64,000 nucleotides of DNA, taken from contig NZ_CP060632.1 of assembly GCF_014337155.1 (NCBI RefSeq), positions 310,001 to 374,000 of the forward strand. Direction: 5' to 3'. The first letter of the stretch is position 1. Each line of letters starts with the position of its first letter. The notes below the pieces were generated by a model that was not told the origin of the DNA, searched no databases, and saw only the letters and a list, made by a program, of their open reading frames with translations. The translations under genes were made by a program, and so were the position numbers. Below, piece after piece: positions 1 through 9,300 of this stretch. The DNA comes from Wujia chipingensis. Lineage in GTDB: Bacteria; Bacillota; Clostridia; Lachnospirales; Lachnospiraceae.

Positions 1-455
1 ATCAGGATATGCAGGATCGTGGACAGGGTATCCAGGATGCAATCAAGGAGAAAGCACCGAATGTCAACATTCTGGAAGTCGTTGATATCGGTAAGGATGT
101 TGTAGGATCCGGAACGACTACGACAGAGACGATGCTTCAGAAATATTCGAACCTGAACGGAATTGTGTGCTATGGTGATGCGGCAGCGGTAGAATCTGTT
201 GAGGCAGTGAAGGCAGCAGGCAAGGACAACGAAAACTTCGGCGTATTCGCCTGTGATGGTACAAATCAGGCTTTAAAGGGTATCAATGACGGAACATGCA
301 TGCGCGGTACGATGTACTTCGAGCCGATCGGAAGTGTTATGGCGGAATATATCCAGCAGATGGTTGACGGCAAGACAGTCGATGAGGCAGTCGAAACTCC
401 GATCCACGCTGTAACAAAGGCAAATATCGCAGATTACTATAAAGCAGACAAATAA
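1..455 (+). CDS. Sugar ABC transporter substrate-binding protein (5' truncated)
   Basis: Carboxy-terminal 150 residues of an extracellular sugar-binding protein of the ribose/galactose class (Peripla_BP_4 fold). The frame is open to the window edge, so the signal peptide and first lobe lie outside. Visible family features are a strand ending GIVCYGD followed by a helix, and the segment FACDGTNQAL, typical of the sugar-contacting second lobe. It is followed by an ATPase and a permease in the same orientation, so it is the ligand receptor of a CUT2-type importer. The actual sugar cannot be read from this fragment. Confidence 0.88.
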   Translation, partial: QDMQDRGQGIQDAIKEKAPNVNILEVVDIGKDVVGSGTTTTETMLQKYSNLNGIVCYGDAAAVESVEAVKAAGKDNENFGVFACDGTNQALKGINDGTCMRGTMYFEPIGSVMAEYIQQMVDGKTVDEAVETPIHAVTKANIADYYKADK

Positions 456-465
456 AGATTGCAAA

Positions 466-500
466 AAGAATGCCTCTGGTGAATCATCGGAGGCATTCTT
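466..500 (+). promoter_or_regulatory. Intercistronic stem-loop between binding protein and ATPase
   Basis: Perfect 11-bp inverted repeat (AAGAATGCCTC / GAGGCATTCTT) with a 13-nt loop. It has no T-tract after it and runs directly into the ribosome site AAAGGGG of the next gene. Such hairpins commonly protect the 3' end of the binding-protein message or partly terminate, so that binding protein exceeds ATPase and permease. That role is inferred. Confidence 0.6.
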
Positions 501-518
501 AGAAAGGGGATGAACTCT

Positions 519-2018
519 GTGAAAAACATACTGAGTGTAAAAAATATCGTAAAAACATATCCCGGCGTTATCGCAATCAATGATGTATCGTTCGATGTAG
601 AAGAAGGCGAGATCCACGCTCTGATCGGTGAAAACGGAGCAGGAAAATCAACCCTGATCAAGGTATTGTCGGGAGCGATCGTTCCGGATTCCGGAACGAT
701 TGAGCTGGAAGGCAAACAATACAACCAGATGACACCGAAGCTTGCAAAAGATCTGGGAATCGAGGTCATCTATCAGGAATTTACGCTGGTGCCGGGCATC
801 AGCGCAGCGGAAAATGTATTTCTCGGAGACAAGACGAAGCCCGGTGCGTTCTGCGACATCAAAGATCGCGAAGCGCGTGCGAAGAAAATATTTGATGACC
901 TTCAGGTAGATATTGATGTATCCAGACCGGTAAAGACGATGTCACCGGCGCATCAGCAGCTTGTTGAAATTGCGAAGGCAGTCAGCCGGAATGTAAAGAT
1001 CCTGATTATGGATGAGCCGACCGCACCACTGACGGTCAGCGAAGTAGAGACGCTGTTTCGTATTGTGCGTGAATTAAAAGCAAAAGGTGTGACGATCATC
1101 TTCATCTCCCACCGGTTGGAGGAGCTGTTCGAGCTTGCGGACCGCGTAACGGTTATGCGGGATGGCTGCTATGTCGGAACAGAAAATATAAAAGACATCG
1201 ACAGGCAGAAGCTGATCACGATGATGGCAGGACGTGAACTCAAGGAATCGTATCCGTCGCGTACCAGTCAGATCGGCGAGGAAGCATTGCGGGTAGAGCA
1301 TCTGACAGGAAATGGAGACCATGATATCTCGTTTACCCTGCACCGGGGAGAAATCCTTGGATTTGCCGGACTGGTCGGCGCAGGCCGTACCGAGCTGATG
1401 CGGGTAATCTATGGTGCTGATCCGATTGAAAGCGGAAAGATTTTTGTAAATGGCAAGGAAACAAATATCCGCACATGTCAACAGGCAATCCAGCATGGAA
1501 TCGGATATATCCCGGAGGACCGGAAGGCGCATGGCGCATTTCTCCGGATGAGCATCAAATGGAATGTCGTTGTAAATAACCTGCGTGGCATCTCCAAAGG
1601 ACCATTCGTTGATGAGAAGCTCGAAAACCGGATTGCCGAGGATTACGAGGAAAAATTCCAGATCAAGACGCCATCCCTCGAGCAGAGGGTGGAGAATCTC
1701 TCGGGCGGTAATCAGCAGAAGGTTGTAATCGCAAAGACACTTGCGGCAAACAGTGAAATCATCATCTTTGATGAACCGACGCGGGGAATCGATGTCGGTG
1801 CCAAGCAGGAGATTTACAAACTGATGAATCAGCTTGCCGGTGAAGGAAAGGCAATCATTATGGTAAGCTCGGATATGCCGGAGCTTTTGGGAATGTCTGA
1901 CCGGATTATCACCATCTACGAGGGTAGGAAGACCGGAGAGCTTGCGAAATCAGAATTCGACCAGAACTATATTCTGGATCTAGCATCAGGAGGCGAGGAA
2001 CATGGAAAAAACAAGTAA
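519..2018 (+). CDS. Sugar ABC transporter ATP-binding protein (RbsA/MglA-like)
   Basis: Double-cassette ATPase that powers uptake of a monosaccharide by a CUT2 importer, on the cytoplasmic face. The first cassette has Walker A GENGAGKST near residue 37 and a Walker B ending LIMDEPTAPL. The second has the degenerate GLVGAGRTE, signature LSGGNQQKV and Walker B IIFDEPTRGIDVGAK. Length (about 499 aa) is normal. An ATG at 510 abuts the ribosome site AAAGGGG directly, so the GTG at 519 (9-nt gap) is preferred. The last 17 bases overlap the permease start, suggesting translational coupling. Confidence 0.93.
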   Translation: MKNILSVKNIVKTYPGVIAINDVSFDVEEGEIHALIGENGAGKSTLIKVLSGAIVPDSGTIELEGKQYNQMTPKLAKDLGIEVIYQEFTLVPGISAAENVFLGDKTKPGAFCDIKDREARAKKIFDDLQVDIDVSRPVKTMSPAHQQLVEIAKAVSRNVKILIMDEPTAPLTVSEVETLFRIVRELKAKGVTIIFISHRLEELFELADRVTVMRDGCYVGTENIKDIDRQKLITMMAGRELKESYPSRTSQIGEEALRVEHLTGNGDHDISFTLHRGEILGFAGLVGAGRTELMRVIYGADPIESGKIFVNGKETNIRTCQQAIQHGIGYIPEDRKAHGAFLRMSIKWNVVVNNLRGISKGPFVDEKLENRIAEDYEEKFQIKTPSLEQRVENLSGGNQQKVVIAKTLAANSEIIIFDEPTRGIDVGAKQEIYKLMNQLAGEGKAIIMVSSDMPELLGMSDRIITIYEGRKTGELAKSEFDQNYILDLASGGEEHGKNK

Positions 2019-2964
2019 TAAATTTATAACTTTTTATAAGAAATTTGGTATATATGTATTTTTGGCGGCAGTCGTTATTATCTTCTCGATTATTGCACCG
2101 AACTTTTTATCTGTAGCAAACCTGATTAATATTTTGCGTCAGGTATCTATTTTCGGTATCGTTGTAATCGGCGTTACGATGGTCATGATCGGCGGAGGTA
2201 TGGATTTGTCGGTCGGAGGAATCATGGCGGTCGTCGGCATGGTTATGGGCTATTGTATGGTAAATGTCGGGTTGCCGATTCCGGTTGCCGTGATTATCGG
2301 CATTGCACTGGGCGTTGCATTTGGTGCCATCAACGGCGTTGTCGCCATCAAGCTGCATATCGCGCCAATCATTGTAACACTTGCCATGATGCTTGTGCTG
2401 CAGGGCGTGGCATATCTGATCACCGGCGGTTATCCGATTACCGGTATGCCGAAAGCATTTTTGACAGTCGGACAGGGATATGTCGGACCGGTTCCGATTC
2501 CGGTTATTCTGTTTGTGATCTTCATCGTATTTGGCTGGATTGTTATGAACAAGACATACCTCGGCAGAAATATTTATGCACTTGGCGGAAACAAAGAAGC
2601 AGCCAGACTTGCAGGTATCAATGTCAACAAACTGACTGTACTTGTGTATTCTTTTGCAGGATTTGCGGCCAGCATCGCAGCAATCATCATGGTTGCCAGA
2701 ACAAACGCATCGCAGCCGGGCGCAGGAAGCTCCTATGCATTTGACTGTATGACGGCAGCCTGTTTAGGTGGTGTCAGCATCGCCGGAGGTGAAGGAAAAA
2801 TCAGCGGTACGGTTGTAGGTGTTATCATTCTTGGTATCCTCGATAACGGACTTGTGCTGATGGGCGTTAATTCCAACTTCCAGAGTGTTATTAAAGGACT
2901 GATCCTGCTTCTCGCAGTTGCAATCGACTGCTACCAGGGCGGACAGAAGAGAAAGAAGGCGTGA
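2002..2964 (+). CDS. Sugar ABC transporter permease (RbsC-like)
   Basis: Integral membrane subunit of the CUT2 sugar importer, 320 aa with about eight to ten hydrophobic segments. The family stretch GGGMDLSVGGIMA and the cytoplasmic loop NKEAARLAGINV, which couples to the ATPase, are both visible. It starts inside the ATPase gene behind AGGAGGCGAGG. The C terminus is short and basic (GGQKRKKA). It forms one operon with the binding protein and ATPase. Confidence 0.93.
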   Translation: MEKTSNKFITFYKKFGIYVFLAAVVIIFSIIAPNFLSVANLINILRQVSIFGIVVIGVTMVMIGGGMDLSVGGIMAVVGMVMGYCMVNVGLPIPVAVIIGIALGVAFGAINGVVAIKLHIAPIIVTLAMMLVLQGVAYLITGGYPITGMPKAFLTVGQGYVGPVPIPVILFVIFIVFGWIVMNKTYLGRNIYALGGNKEAARLAGINVNKLTVLVYSFAGFAASIAAIIMVARTNASQPGAGSSYAFDCMTAACLGGVSIAGGEGKISGTVVGVIILGILDNGLVLMGVNSNFQSVIKGLILLLAVAIDCYQGGQKRKKA

Positions 2965-2967
2965 GAC

Positions 2968-3834
2968 ATGGTGACGAGAAAATTACCGTATTATGAGTTT
3001 GCAGATGGAATTTACGAGATTGATGAATTTGACTGTGTGAGCGTGTTTGTGATTGTCGGAAGCAAACGGGCATTGGTGATAGACTGTGGAACCGGAATCG
3101 GGGATCTCAGATGGGTTATAGAGAACAAAATCACAGATAAACCGTATGATGTTGTGGCGACCCATAACCATGGCGACCATATTGGTGGAGCCGGATTCTT
3201 CGACTCCATCTATATTCACCCGGCGGATATGGACTGGGATAGCGGAAATACACTTCCGACTGTGGATTTCCGTAAGAGCTATGCGAAGATCATTGCCGGC
3301 CGGGCGGATAAACATTACGACTATAATCTGGATGAGGATGTGCGGCCATGGCCGAAGACACCGGAGAAGCTTCCGCTTACGGATGGGCAGGTGTTTGAGC
3401 TTGGAGACAGGACGGTGACGGCATATCACTGTCCGGGACATACATTTGGCGAGATGGTATTTCTGGATGACAAGACGAAGACACTGTTGCTTGGAGATGC
3501 CTGCAACTGCAACTATTATCTGGCGGTTCCGGAGCCGGGACGGGAAAAAGAACGGATCCGGGAAGCGAAGGCAGGACTTGAACGTCTGCGTTCCATGAAG
3601 GACAAATATGATTTGATGTATAATTCCCATCATGATTTCAGAGGATTCGGCAATTCCCTCTATCCGGATATTTTAGAAGATGCGATCCATGCATTTGATA
3701 GTATATTAGATGGGACAGCAACCTACATATCCGTGACAGATCCTCTGGATCCGGAACATAAGGCTAAGACGTATGTGTCTTATGGCAGATTCCGTGTCGC
3801 CTATCAGGGGGACGGAATAGAAAATGTAAAGTAA
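2968..3834 (+). CDS. MBL-fold metallo-hydrolase in sugar-transport operon
   Basis: 288-aa soluble metallo-beta-lactamase-fold hydrolase. The metal motif HNHGDHIGG is near residue 67, a second metal His is in YHCPGHTFGEM, and the bridging Asp is in LLGDACN. It starts 3 nt after the permease stop, so it is probably co-transcribed with sugar uptake. A lactonase or phosphoester role on the imported sugar is possible, but the fold covers many substrates and none can be assigned. The operon ends at the terminator just downstream. Confidence 0.8.
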   Translation: MVTRKLPYYEFADGIYEIDEFDCVSVFVIVGSKRALVIDCGTGIGDLRWVIENKITDKPYDVVATHNHGDHIGGAGFFDSIYIHPADMDWDSGNTLPTVDFRKSYAKIIAGRADKHYDYNLDEDVRPWPKTPEKLPLTDGQVFELGDRTVTAYHCPGHTFGEMVFLDDKTKTLLLGDACNCNYYLAVPEPGREKERIREAKAGLERLRSMKDKYDLMYNSHHDFRGFGNSLYPDILEDAIHAFDSILDGTATYISVTDPLDPEHKAKTYVSYGRFRVAYQGDGIENVK

Positions 3835-3871
3835 TCACAATTTAAAACCCTTTCCTTTTTAAATATAAAAT

Positions 3872-3903
3872 ACCCCACCGGTGCGATCTATGACCGGTGG
3901 GGT
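3872..3903. terminator. Bidirectional terminator between convergent genes
   Basis: Perfect 11-bp stem ACCCCACCGGT / ACCGGTGGGGT with a 10-nt loop. The plus-strand exit is GTTTCCGTCTT. The minus-strand exit is T-rich (TATTTTATATTT), so it can stop both the sugar operon and lysA. Confidence 0.85.
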
Positions 3904-3936
3904 GTTTCCGTCTTACACGTTCTTATTTATATGCTC

Positions 3937-5193
3937 TTACACCTCTACATCCCAGAAACCATCCAGCGTAGCGAAGTAATCTTCCGGTGTCTCGGCACGG
4001 CGGATCTGCTTTATGCTGCCGTCCTCACACAGCAGAAGCTCTGCGGATTTGAGTTTGCCGTTGTAGTTATAACCCATTGCGAAGCCGTGAGCACCTGTGT
4101 CATGGATTACAAGATAATCGCCCATGTCGATCTTCGGAAGCTTGCGGTCGATCGCGAACTTATCGTTGTTCTCACACAGGGAACCGGTCACATCATAGGT
4201 GTGGTCGCAAGGTGCATTTTCCTTGCCAAGGACCGTGATGTGATGGTAAGCACCATACATAGCCGGACGCATCAGGTTTACCGCACAGGCATCCACGCCG
4301 ATGTACTCCTTGTAGATATGTTTCTCGTGGATTGCCTTTGTAACAAGGTGTCCATAAGGGGCAAGCATGAAACGGCCAAGCTCTGTGAACAGGCTGATAT
4401 CGCCAAGTCCGGCAGGGACAAGCACCTCATCGAATACCTTGTGTACACCTTCGCCAATCTTCAGGATATCATTGCCTTCCTTATCCGGTGTATAAGGGAT
4501 ACCAACACCGCCGGACAGGTTGATGTAGGAAAGCTTGATGCCGGTCTTTTCCTTCAGCTCAACAGCTACCTCGAACAGGATCTTTGCAAGGGTCGGGTAG
4601 TAGTCATTTGTGACCGTGTTACTTGCAAGGAAGGAATGCAGGCCGAACTTCTTTGCACCTGCGTCACGCAGCTCTGTATAAGCTTTGAACAACTGCTCTT
4701 TTGTCATGCCGTATTTGGCATCGCCGGGATTGTCCATGATGGTTGTGGAGATAGAGAAGGTTCCGCCCGGATTGTAACGGCAGAATACTGTCTCCGGAAC
4801 ACCGCATGTATCCTTCAGGAACTGTACATGTGTGTAATCGTCTAAGTTGATGTTCGCACCGAGCTTCTTCGCGAGGACAAATTCCTCGGCTGGTGTGTCG
4901 TTCGATGAGAACATGATGTCAGAACCTGTGATGCCCATTTTCTCTGACATCAGAAGCTCAGTATAAGAAGAACAGTCGGTACCGCAGCCCTCTTCCTTCA
5001 GAATCTTCAGGATGGTTGGGTTCGGAGTTGCCTTGACTGCGAAATATTCTTTATAACCTTTGTTCCATGCAAATGCCTGCTTTAATTTTCTTGCATTTTC
5101 ACGGATGCCCTTCTCGTCGTAGATATGGAACGGAGTCGGGTATGTCTTTACGATCTCTTCGATCTGTGCTTTCGTTACAAATGGTGTCTTCAT
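3937..5193 (-). CDS. lysA: Diaminopimelate decarboxylase
   Basis: PLP enzyme (fold III, alanine-racemase-like barrel) that decarboxylates meso-diaminopimelate to L-lysine. The PLP lysine is expected in EYFAVKATPNP (Lys54). The phosphate-binding glycine run is SYINLSGGVGIPY. The C-terminal domain has the active-site Cys in GSLCENND and the HDTGAHGFAM segment. Length 418 aa is normal. It is monocistronic, with ribosome site AGGAGGAA and its own promoter. A carboxynorspermidine decarboxylase is the main alternative but fits less well because these usually lack the GSLCE form. Confidence 0.88.
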   Translation of the reverse strand: MKTPFVTKAQIEEIVKTYPTPFHIYDEKGIRENARKLKQAFAWNKGYKEYFAVKATPNPTILKILKEEGCGTDCSSYTELLMSEKMGITGSDIMFSSNDTPAEEFVLAKKLGANINLDDYTHVQFLKDTCGVPETVFCRYNPGGTFSISTTIMDNPGDAKYGMTKEQLFKAYTELRDAGAKKFGLHSFLASNTVTNDYYPTLAKILFEVAVELKEKTGIKLSYINLSGGVGIPYTPDKEGNDILKIGEGVHKVFDEVLVPAGLGDISLFTELGRFMLAPYGHLVTKAIHEKHIYKEYIGVDACAVNLMRPAMYGAYHHITVLGKENAPCDHTYDVTGSLCENNDKFAIDRKLPKIDMGDYLVIHDTGAHGFAMGYNYNGKLKSAELLLCEDGSIKQIRRAETPEDYFATLDGFWDVEV

Positions 5194-5255
5194 GATATTC
5201 CTCCTATATGTAGTAGGTGTTTCTGTTTATCAGCCTTTTTATTCACGCTCTCTAT

Positions 5256-5284
5256 AATCTAGAAGTAAAACTGCGTTTTGTCAA
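5256..5284 (-). promoter_or_regulatory. Sigma-A promoter of lysA
   Basis: On the minus strand, TTGACA, 17-nt spacer, TAGATT. It lies about 60 nt before the lysA start codon. Confidence 0.6.
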
Positions 5285-5314
5285 GTAAAATGGCGTAAAA
5301 AACTTGATATCTAA

Positions 5315-5343
5315 TTGAAAATAAATATCGAAGATGGTATCAT
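5315..5343 (+). promoter_or_regulatory. Sigma-A promoter candidate for the DUF624 gene
   Basis: TTGAAA, 17-nt spacer, TATCAT in the 277-nt divergent gap between lysA and the DUF624 gene. No other structure was seen in this gap. Confidence 0.45.
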
Positions 5344-5470
5344 AAATTATTATGTGCGGTTTTGGTGCAGATGATTGCGGATACGACGCAGGAACATACC
5401 GGAAACGACTGCGGACAGGATGCAGTTCGTTGGCGGGATAAAATAAAAAGAAAACAGGAGTGTTGGATAC

Positions 5471-6259
5471 ATGGCAGATAACGGCGAATCAGGAATGAAC
5501 TACGACAATATATTTATAAGGATGCTGAGCAGAGTGGGTGATGCGATGCTTTTATCCATTCTTTTTGTGCTTTCGTGCGTCCCGATTATTACGATCGGCA
5601 CAGCATTTACTTCGCTTTACTATACAGCGATGAAAGGAATCTCCGGTGATGATGGTTATATCTGGAAGTTCTATACACGGAGCTTCAAGCAGAACTTCAA
5701 GCAGGCAACCGGTATGTGGATGCTCTTTTTAGTCGCATTTTTCATCCTGTCGGTAGATATCTGGTTCTGGATGACACAGTGGAAGGCAACTGGAAATGCA
5801 CTCGCGAAACCGTTTTTGTTCGTGAGCGTCGTGCTTCTCACCCTGGCAGTTATGACGTTTATCTATACATTCGCCCTGCAGGCGAAGTTCGATAATTCGT
5901 GGAAGGTGCAGCTTCGGAATGCATTTTTGATGAGCATCAAGAATTTCCCGATGACACTTTTGATGCTGCTGACTTATCTTGTGATTGCGTGGTGTTTCTA
6001 TTACGATATCATTATTTCAATCATCGTGTATGTGGTGATTGGATTCGGTGCGGTTGGTTATCTGTGGGCGTACATTATGCTCAGATGCTTCAAGCCATAC
6101 CTGCCGGAAGAAGACCTGCATGCACATGATGAGAGCGTGTTGCTGCATGAAGCAGATGCAGAGGATGCGGATGCAGAGGATACAGACGCTGGGAACGCCG
6201 GTACCACAGAGACAAAAACAGACGATGAAACAGAGTCGGACAATGTGCAGAAAAAATAA
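5471..6259 (+). CDS. YesL/DUF624 family membrane protein
   Basis: 262-aa integral membrane protein with about five hydrophobic segments. The amino terminus (YDNIFIRMLSRVGDAMLLS followed by CVPIITIGTAFTSLYY) is the characteristic start of the YesL/DUF624 family, often found near carbohydrate transport genes. The last 45 residues are a hydrophilic acidic tail with DAED/DADAED repeats, which is not typical of the family. It starts at the ATG behind AACAGGAG and is followed by a strong terminator, so it is a single-gene unit. The biochemical role of the family is unknown. Confidence 0.8.
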   Translation: MADNGESGMNYDNIFIRMLSRVGDAMLLSILFVLSCVPIITIGTAFTSLYYTAMKGISGDDGYIWKFYTRSFKQNFKQATGMWMLFLVAFFILSVDIWFWMTQWKATGNALAKPFLFVSVVLLTLAVMTFIYTFALQAKFDNSWKVQLRNAFLMSIKNFPMTLLMLLTYLVIAWCFYYDIIISIIVYVVIGFGAVGYLWAYIMLRCFKPYLPEEDLHAHDESVLLHEADAEDADAEDTDAGNAGTTETKTDDETESDNVQKK

Positions 6260-6302
6260 AAACCATGGCTGCCTTGTGGCAGGGTAGAAACAAAATACTT
6301 GC

Positions 6303-6329
6303 ACCCGGGAGAATATCCCGGGTTTTTTT
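6303..6329 (+). terminator. Rho-independent terminator
   Basis: 8-bp stem ACCCGGGA / TCCCGGGT, loop GAATA, followed by seven T. It ends the DUF624 unit. Confidence 0.92.
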
Positions 6330-6330
6330 A

Positions 6331-6359
6331 TTGTTATTTTTGGCAGTATCCCATATAAT
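6331..6359 (+). promoter_or_regulatory. Sigma-A promoter of the M6-type protease gene
   Basis: TTGTTA, 17-nt spacer, TATAAT, directly after the preceding terminator. The predicted transcript start near 6366 coincides with the first in-frame ATG. This supports translation from the later ATG at 6390, which has the ribosome site. Confidence 0.65.
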
Positions 6360-6389
6360 GAAACCATGACAGAAACGGGAGGTACACAT

Positions 6390-9300
6390 ATGTTACACAG
6401 ACGATACGGAAGCGGTGTGTCCGTAAATGTACGATATGGGAGAAGGATTCTTGCAATCCTGCTGGCGGGGATTTTATTTATTACGAACTGGGGGATGAAC
6501 AACGCGCAGACGATGGCGCGGGCATCGGATGCAAAGGATTATGCGAACGTTGTTGTGTTTGCATATTTTAAGGGAGATGCGGAAGGCGCTTCATATTTCC
6601 AGACAAATCGTGCGAAAATCCTAGGTTTGTATGATGGCGCAAAGAACCGTTCTTTCACGAATTATCTGTCTGCTGTTTCCTATGGAAAACTTCGTGTGAA
6701 AAATTATTTCCCACAGGATGATGGCACAACACTTTCTGCCTGTGCACTTTCGGTTACGGAAGCTTCTGTGCAGGCAGGTGGAAATATGGATACGACGATT
6801 GTGAGTGAAATTCTGGCGAACATTCCGGCACTTTCCGGGCAGGTGTTAGACTATGACGGAGATGGATACATCGACAATCTCACTGTCATTATGAAGTCGG
6901 AGAGAGAATCCCAGACATCCGGCAATTCACTCGTCGCACATCACGCATTTTATCCGACAGATAAGAACTTACGATATGGCGGGAAGGAAGTCGGGCATTA
7001 CAACATGATCAATACACCGCAGTTTTTAGGGGCGGGCAATACGACGATGGCTCAGGAATCCGGCGTACTTGCGCATGAATTCCTGCATGGACTTGGTTTC
7101 CCGGATCTTTATACAAGTGATGGAACTTATCCGGTCGGGAACTGGGATATCATGGGCGGCGCAGATTATGGAATGTCTTATCCGCTTGCGTATATGCGGA
7201 TGAAAGTGGGCGGCTGGCTTATGCTGGATACGGTTACTACATCGCAGACGCTGACACTGGACACGCAGGATAAGCAGGACGGTCATCCGGCATATATTCT
7301 GAAATCACCGCTCAATGAGCAGGAGCTTTTTGTTGTGGAATTCCGGAAGAAGGATACGGGTCTCGACAGCTATGACCGGTTTATTGGAGGATCCGGCGTG
7401 ATTGTCTATCGGATCAACCCGGCAGTCGAAGGCTTAAGCAATCTGTATGGACAGACCGGTGTGTATGTGTTCCGTCCGCAACCGGGGCAGACAGGATATT
7501 CCCAGATGGCAGAGAGCGTCTATAAAGCATATCTTTCCAAAGAAGAAGGACGGACAACCATCGGCAAATCCGACCTTTCCGCAGGTCTCTCCGATGGCGC
7601 ACTGACTTTCTCAGATGGAACGAATTCTGGAATCGTGATCAGTGAGGTCGGCAGTGCCAAGGGCAGTCAGATTACTTTAAAGGTGGATTTCCCGAAGGTT
7701 TCGGACTCTGCGAAATGGACGGATTGTGGATTTGCCTCTGTAGCCGGAAATAGCAAAAATGCATGGAACCAGATAGCGATGACGCTTTGCGGACAGAAAC
7801 CGTACGTGCTTACGTATACGAAAGATGATGCAGCGCTTACGCTATATTCCTGTGAGCAGGACACGTGGAAAAAACTGTATCAGCAGAAAATCTCCGAGAA
7901 CTATGGAAATGAAGTAAAGCTCTGTGCCTATAATGGATTGTTTTATTTTGCATATGCGGATGCGGCAGGGATAGAGATTGAAAAGTTGGATGCATCCTGC
8001 AGTCGCGTGACAGAGAAACAGACGATCGCAGGAGCTGCGGATTTTGATATGCAGGCTGGCGCAGATGGCGTGTATCTTGTATACACGCAGAACAATACGA
8101 CCGCATATGCGAGATGCTTCAAAGCCGGAAGTTTGTCCGTGACAACCAATCTCGGAAGCTATTACACGACCGCCGGGACAAATCATTTTGCAGGTCAACC
8201 AAAGCTCCTTTCGATAGGCTCCTCGATGTATGCGTCTATACGGAATACAGGGACGATGGCGGTTCACACATTTTGCCTAGATGCAAATGGAAACCACAAA
8301 GAAGTGAGTGATGCAGCGACAAAAGGAAGCACGTATGGCATGGCAACGGATGGGAAAAACCTGTATGTTGCCACATGCAGCGAAGGCATACTTGTCAACC
8401 GGTATGATGGAAAAGCATGGCATTGCTCAAAAATGAAAGATGGCACAATCTCGGATGTAGTTCCGGTGTGCAGGCAGGGAACACTGTTCGTGCTCACATC
8501 GGGTGCCTATACAGGGACAACCAATCTGTACCGGTATGATGTGGCAAATGACCAATTTGCGCAGGAAGGAGTCTCACTCGATTCGTATTCTACATCGCAG
8601 ACGATCTGTGCGGCGGATGGAACGTTGTATGTTTCGTATCTGCGTGGGGCAGACAAGACGTTTGTCATCAAGAAAAAGAGCGTGACAGTCACACCGGCGC
8701 CGGAACCAACCCCGGATCCGGGAACAAATCCAGACCCGGGAACAAACCCAGATCCGGAAACAAATCCAGAACCGGGAACAGGTGGCGAGACAACGACCAC
8801 GACGGAGGCAGCTACGACCACGACGGAGGCACCAACGCCAACGCCGACACCAACCCCGACGCCAACCCCGCCCCCAACACCGGTTGTAACGCCGGATGTG
8901 ACGGTGTCTTACCGCACGCACATCCAGACCTTCGGATGGGAGAACACCTGGCGGCAGAACGGCATGATGTCCGGGACTTCCGGAAAAGCGAAAAGACTGG
9001 AGGGAATCGAAATCAAAGTATCCGGTAATTCCGGTATAGGAATCCAGTACACGACGCATTGCCAGAGCTATGGCTGGCTGCCTTGGTCTGCGAACGGTGA
9101 CATGAACGGCACGCAGGGGGAAGCAAAACGTCTGGAAGCAATCAAGATCCAACTGACCGGATCCGACAAGGATAAATATGATGTCTATTACCGCGTGCAT
9201 GCGCAGAGCTACGGCTGGCTTGGCTGGGCGGCAAATGGCGCACCGGCAGGAACCGCAGGTTATGCGAAGCGTCTGGAGGGCATTCAGATCGTGGTCGTGA

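Noticed and set aside
3931..4845. Long plus-strand open frame (304 codons) opposite lysA
   Set aside because: It is antisense to a clear lysA, has no ribosome site and gives a protein with no domain pattern.
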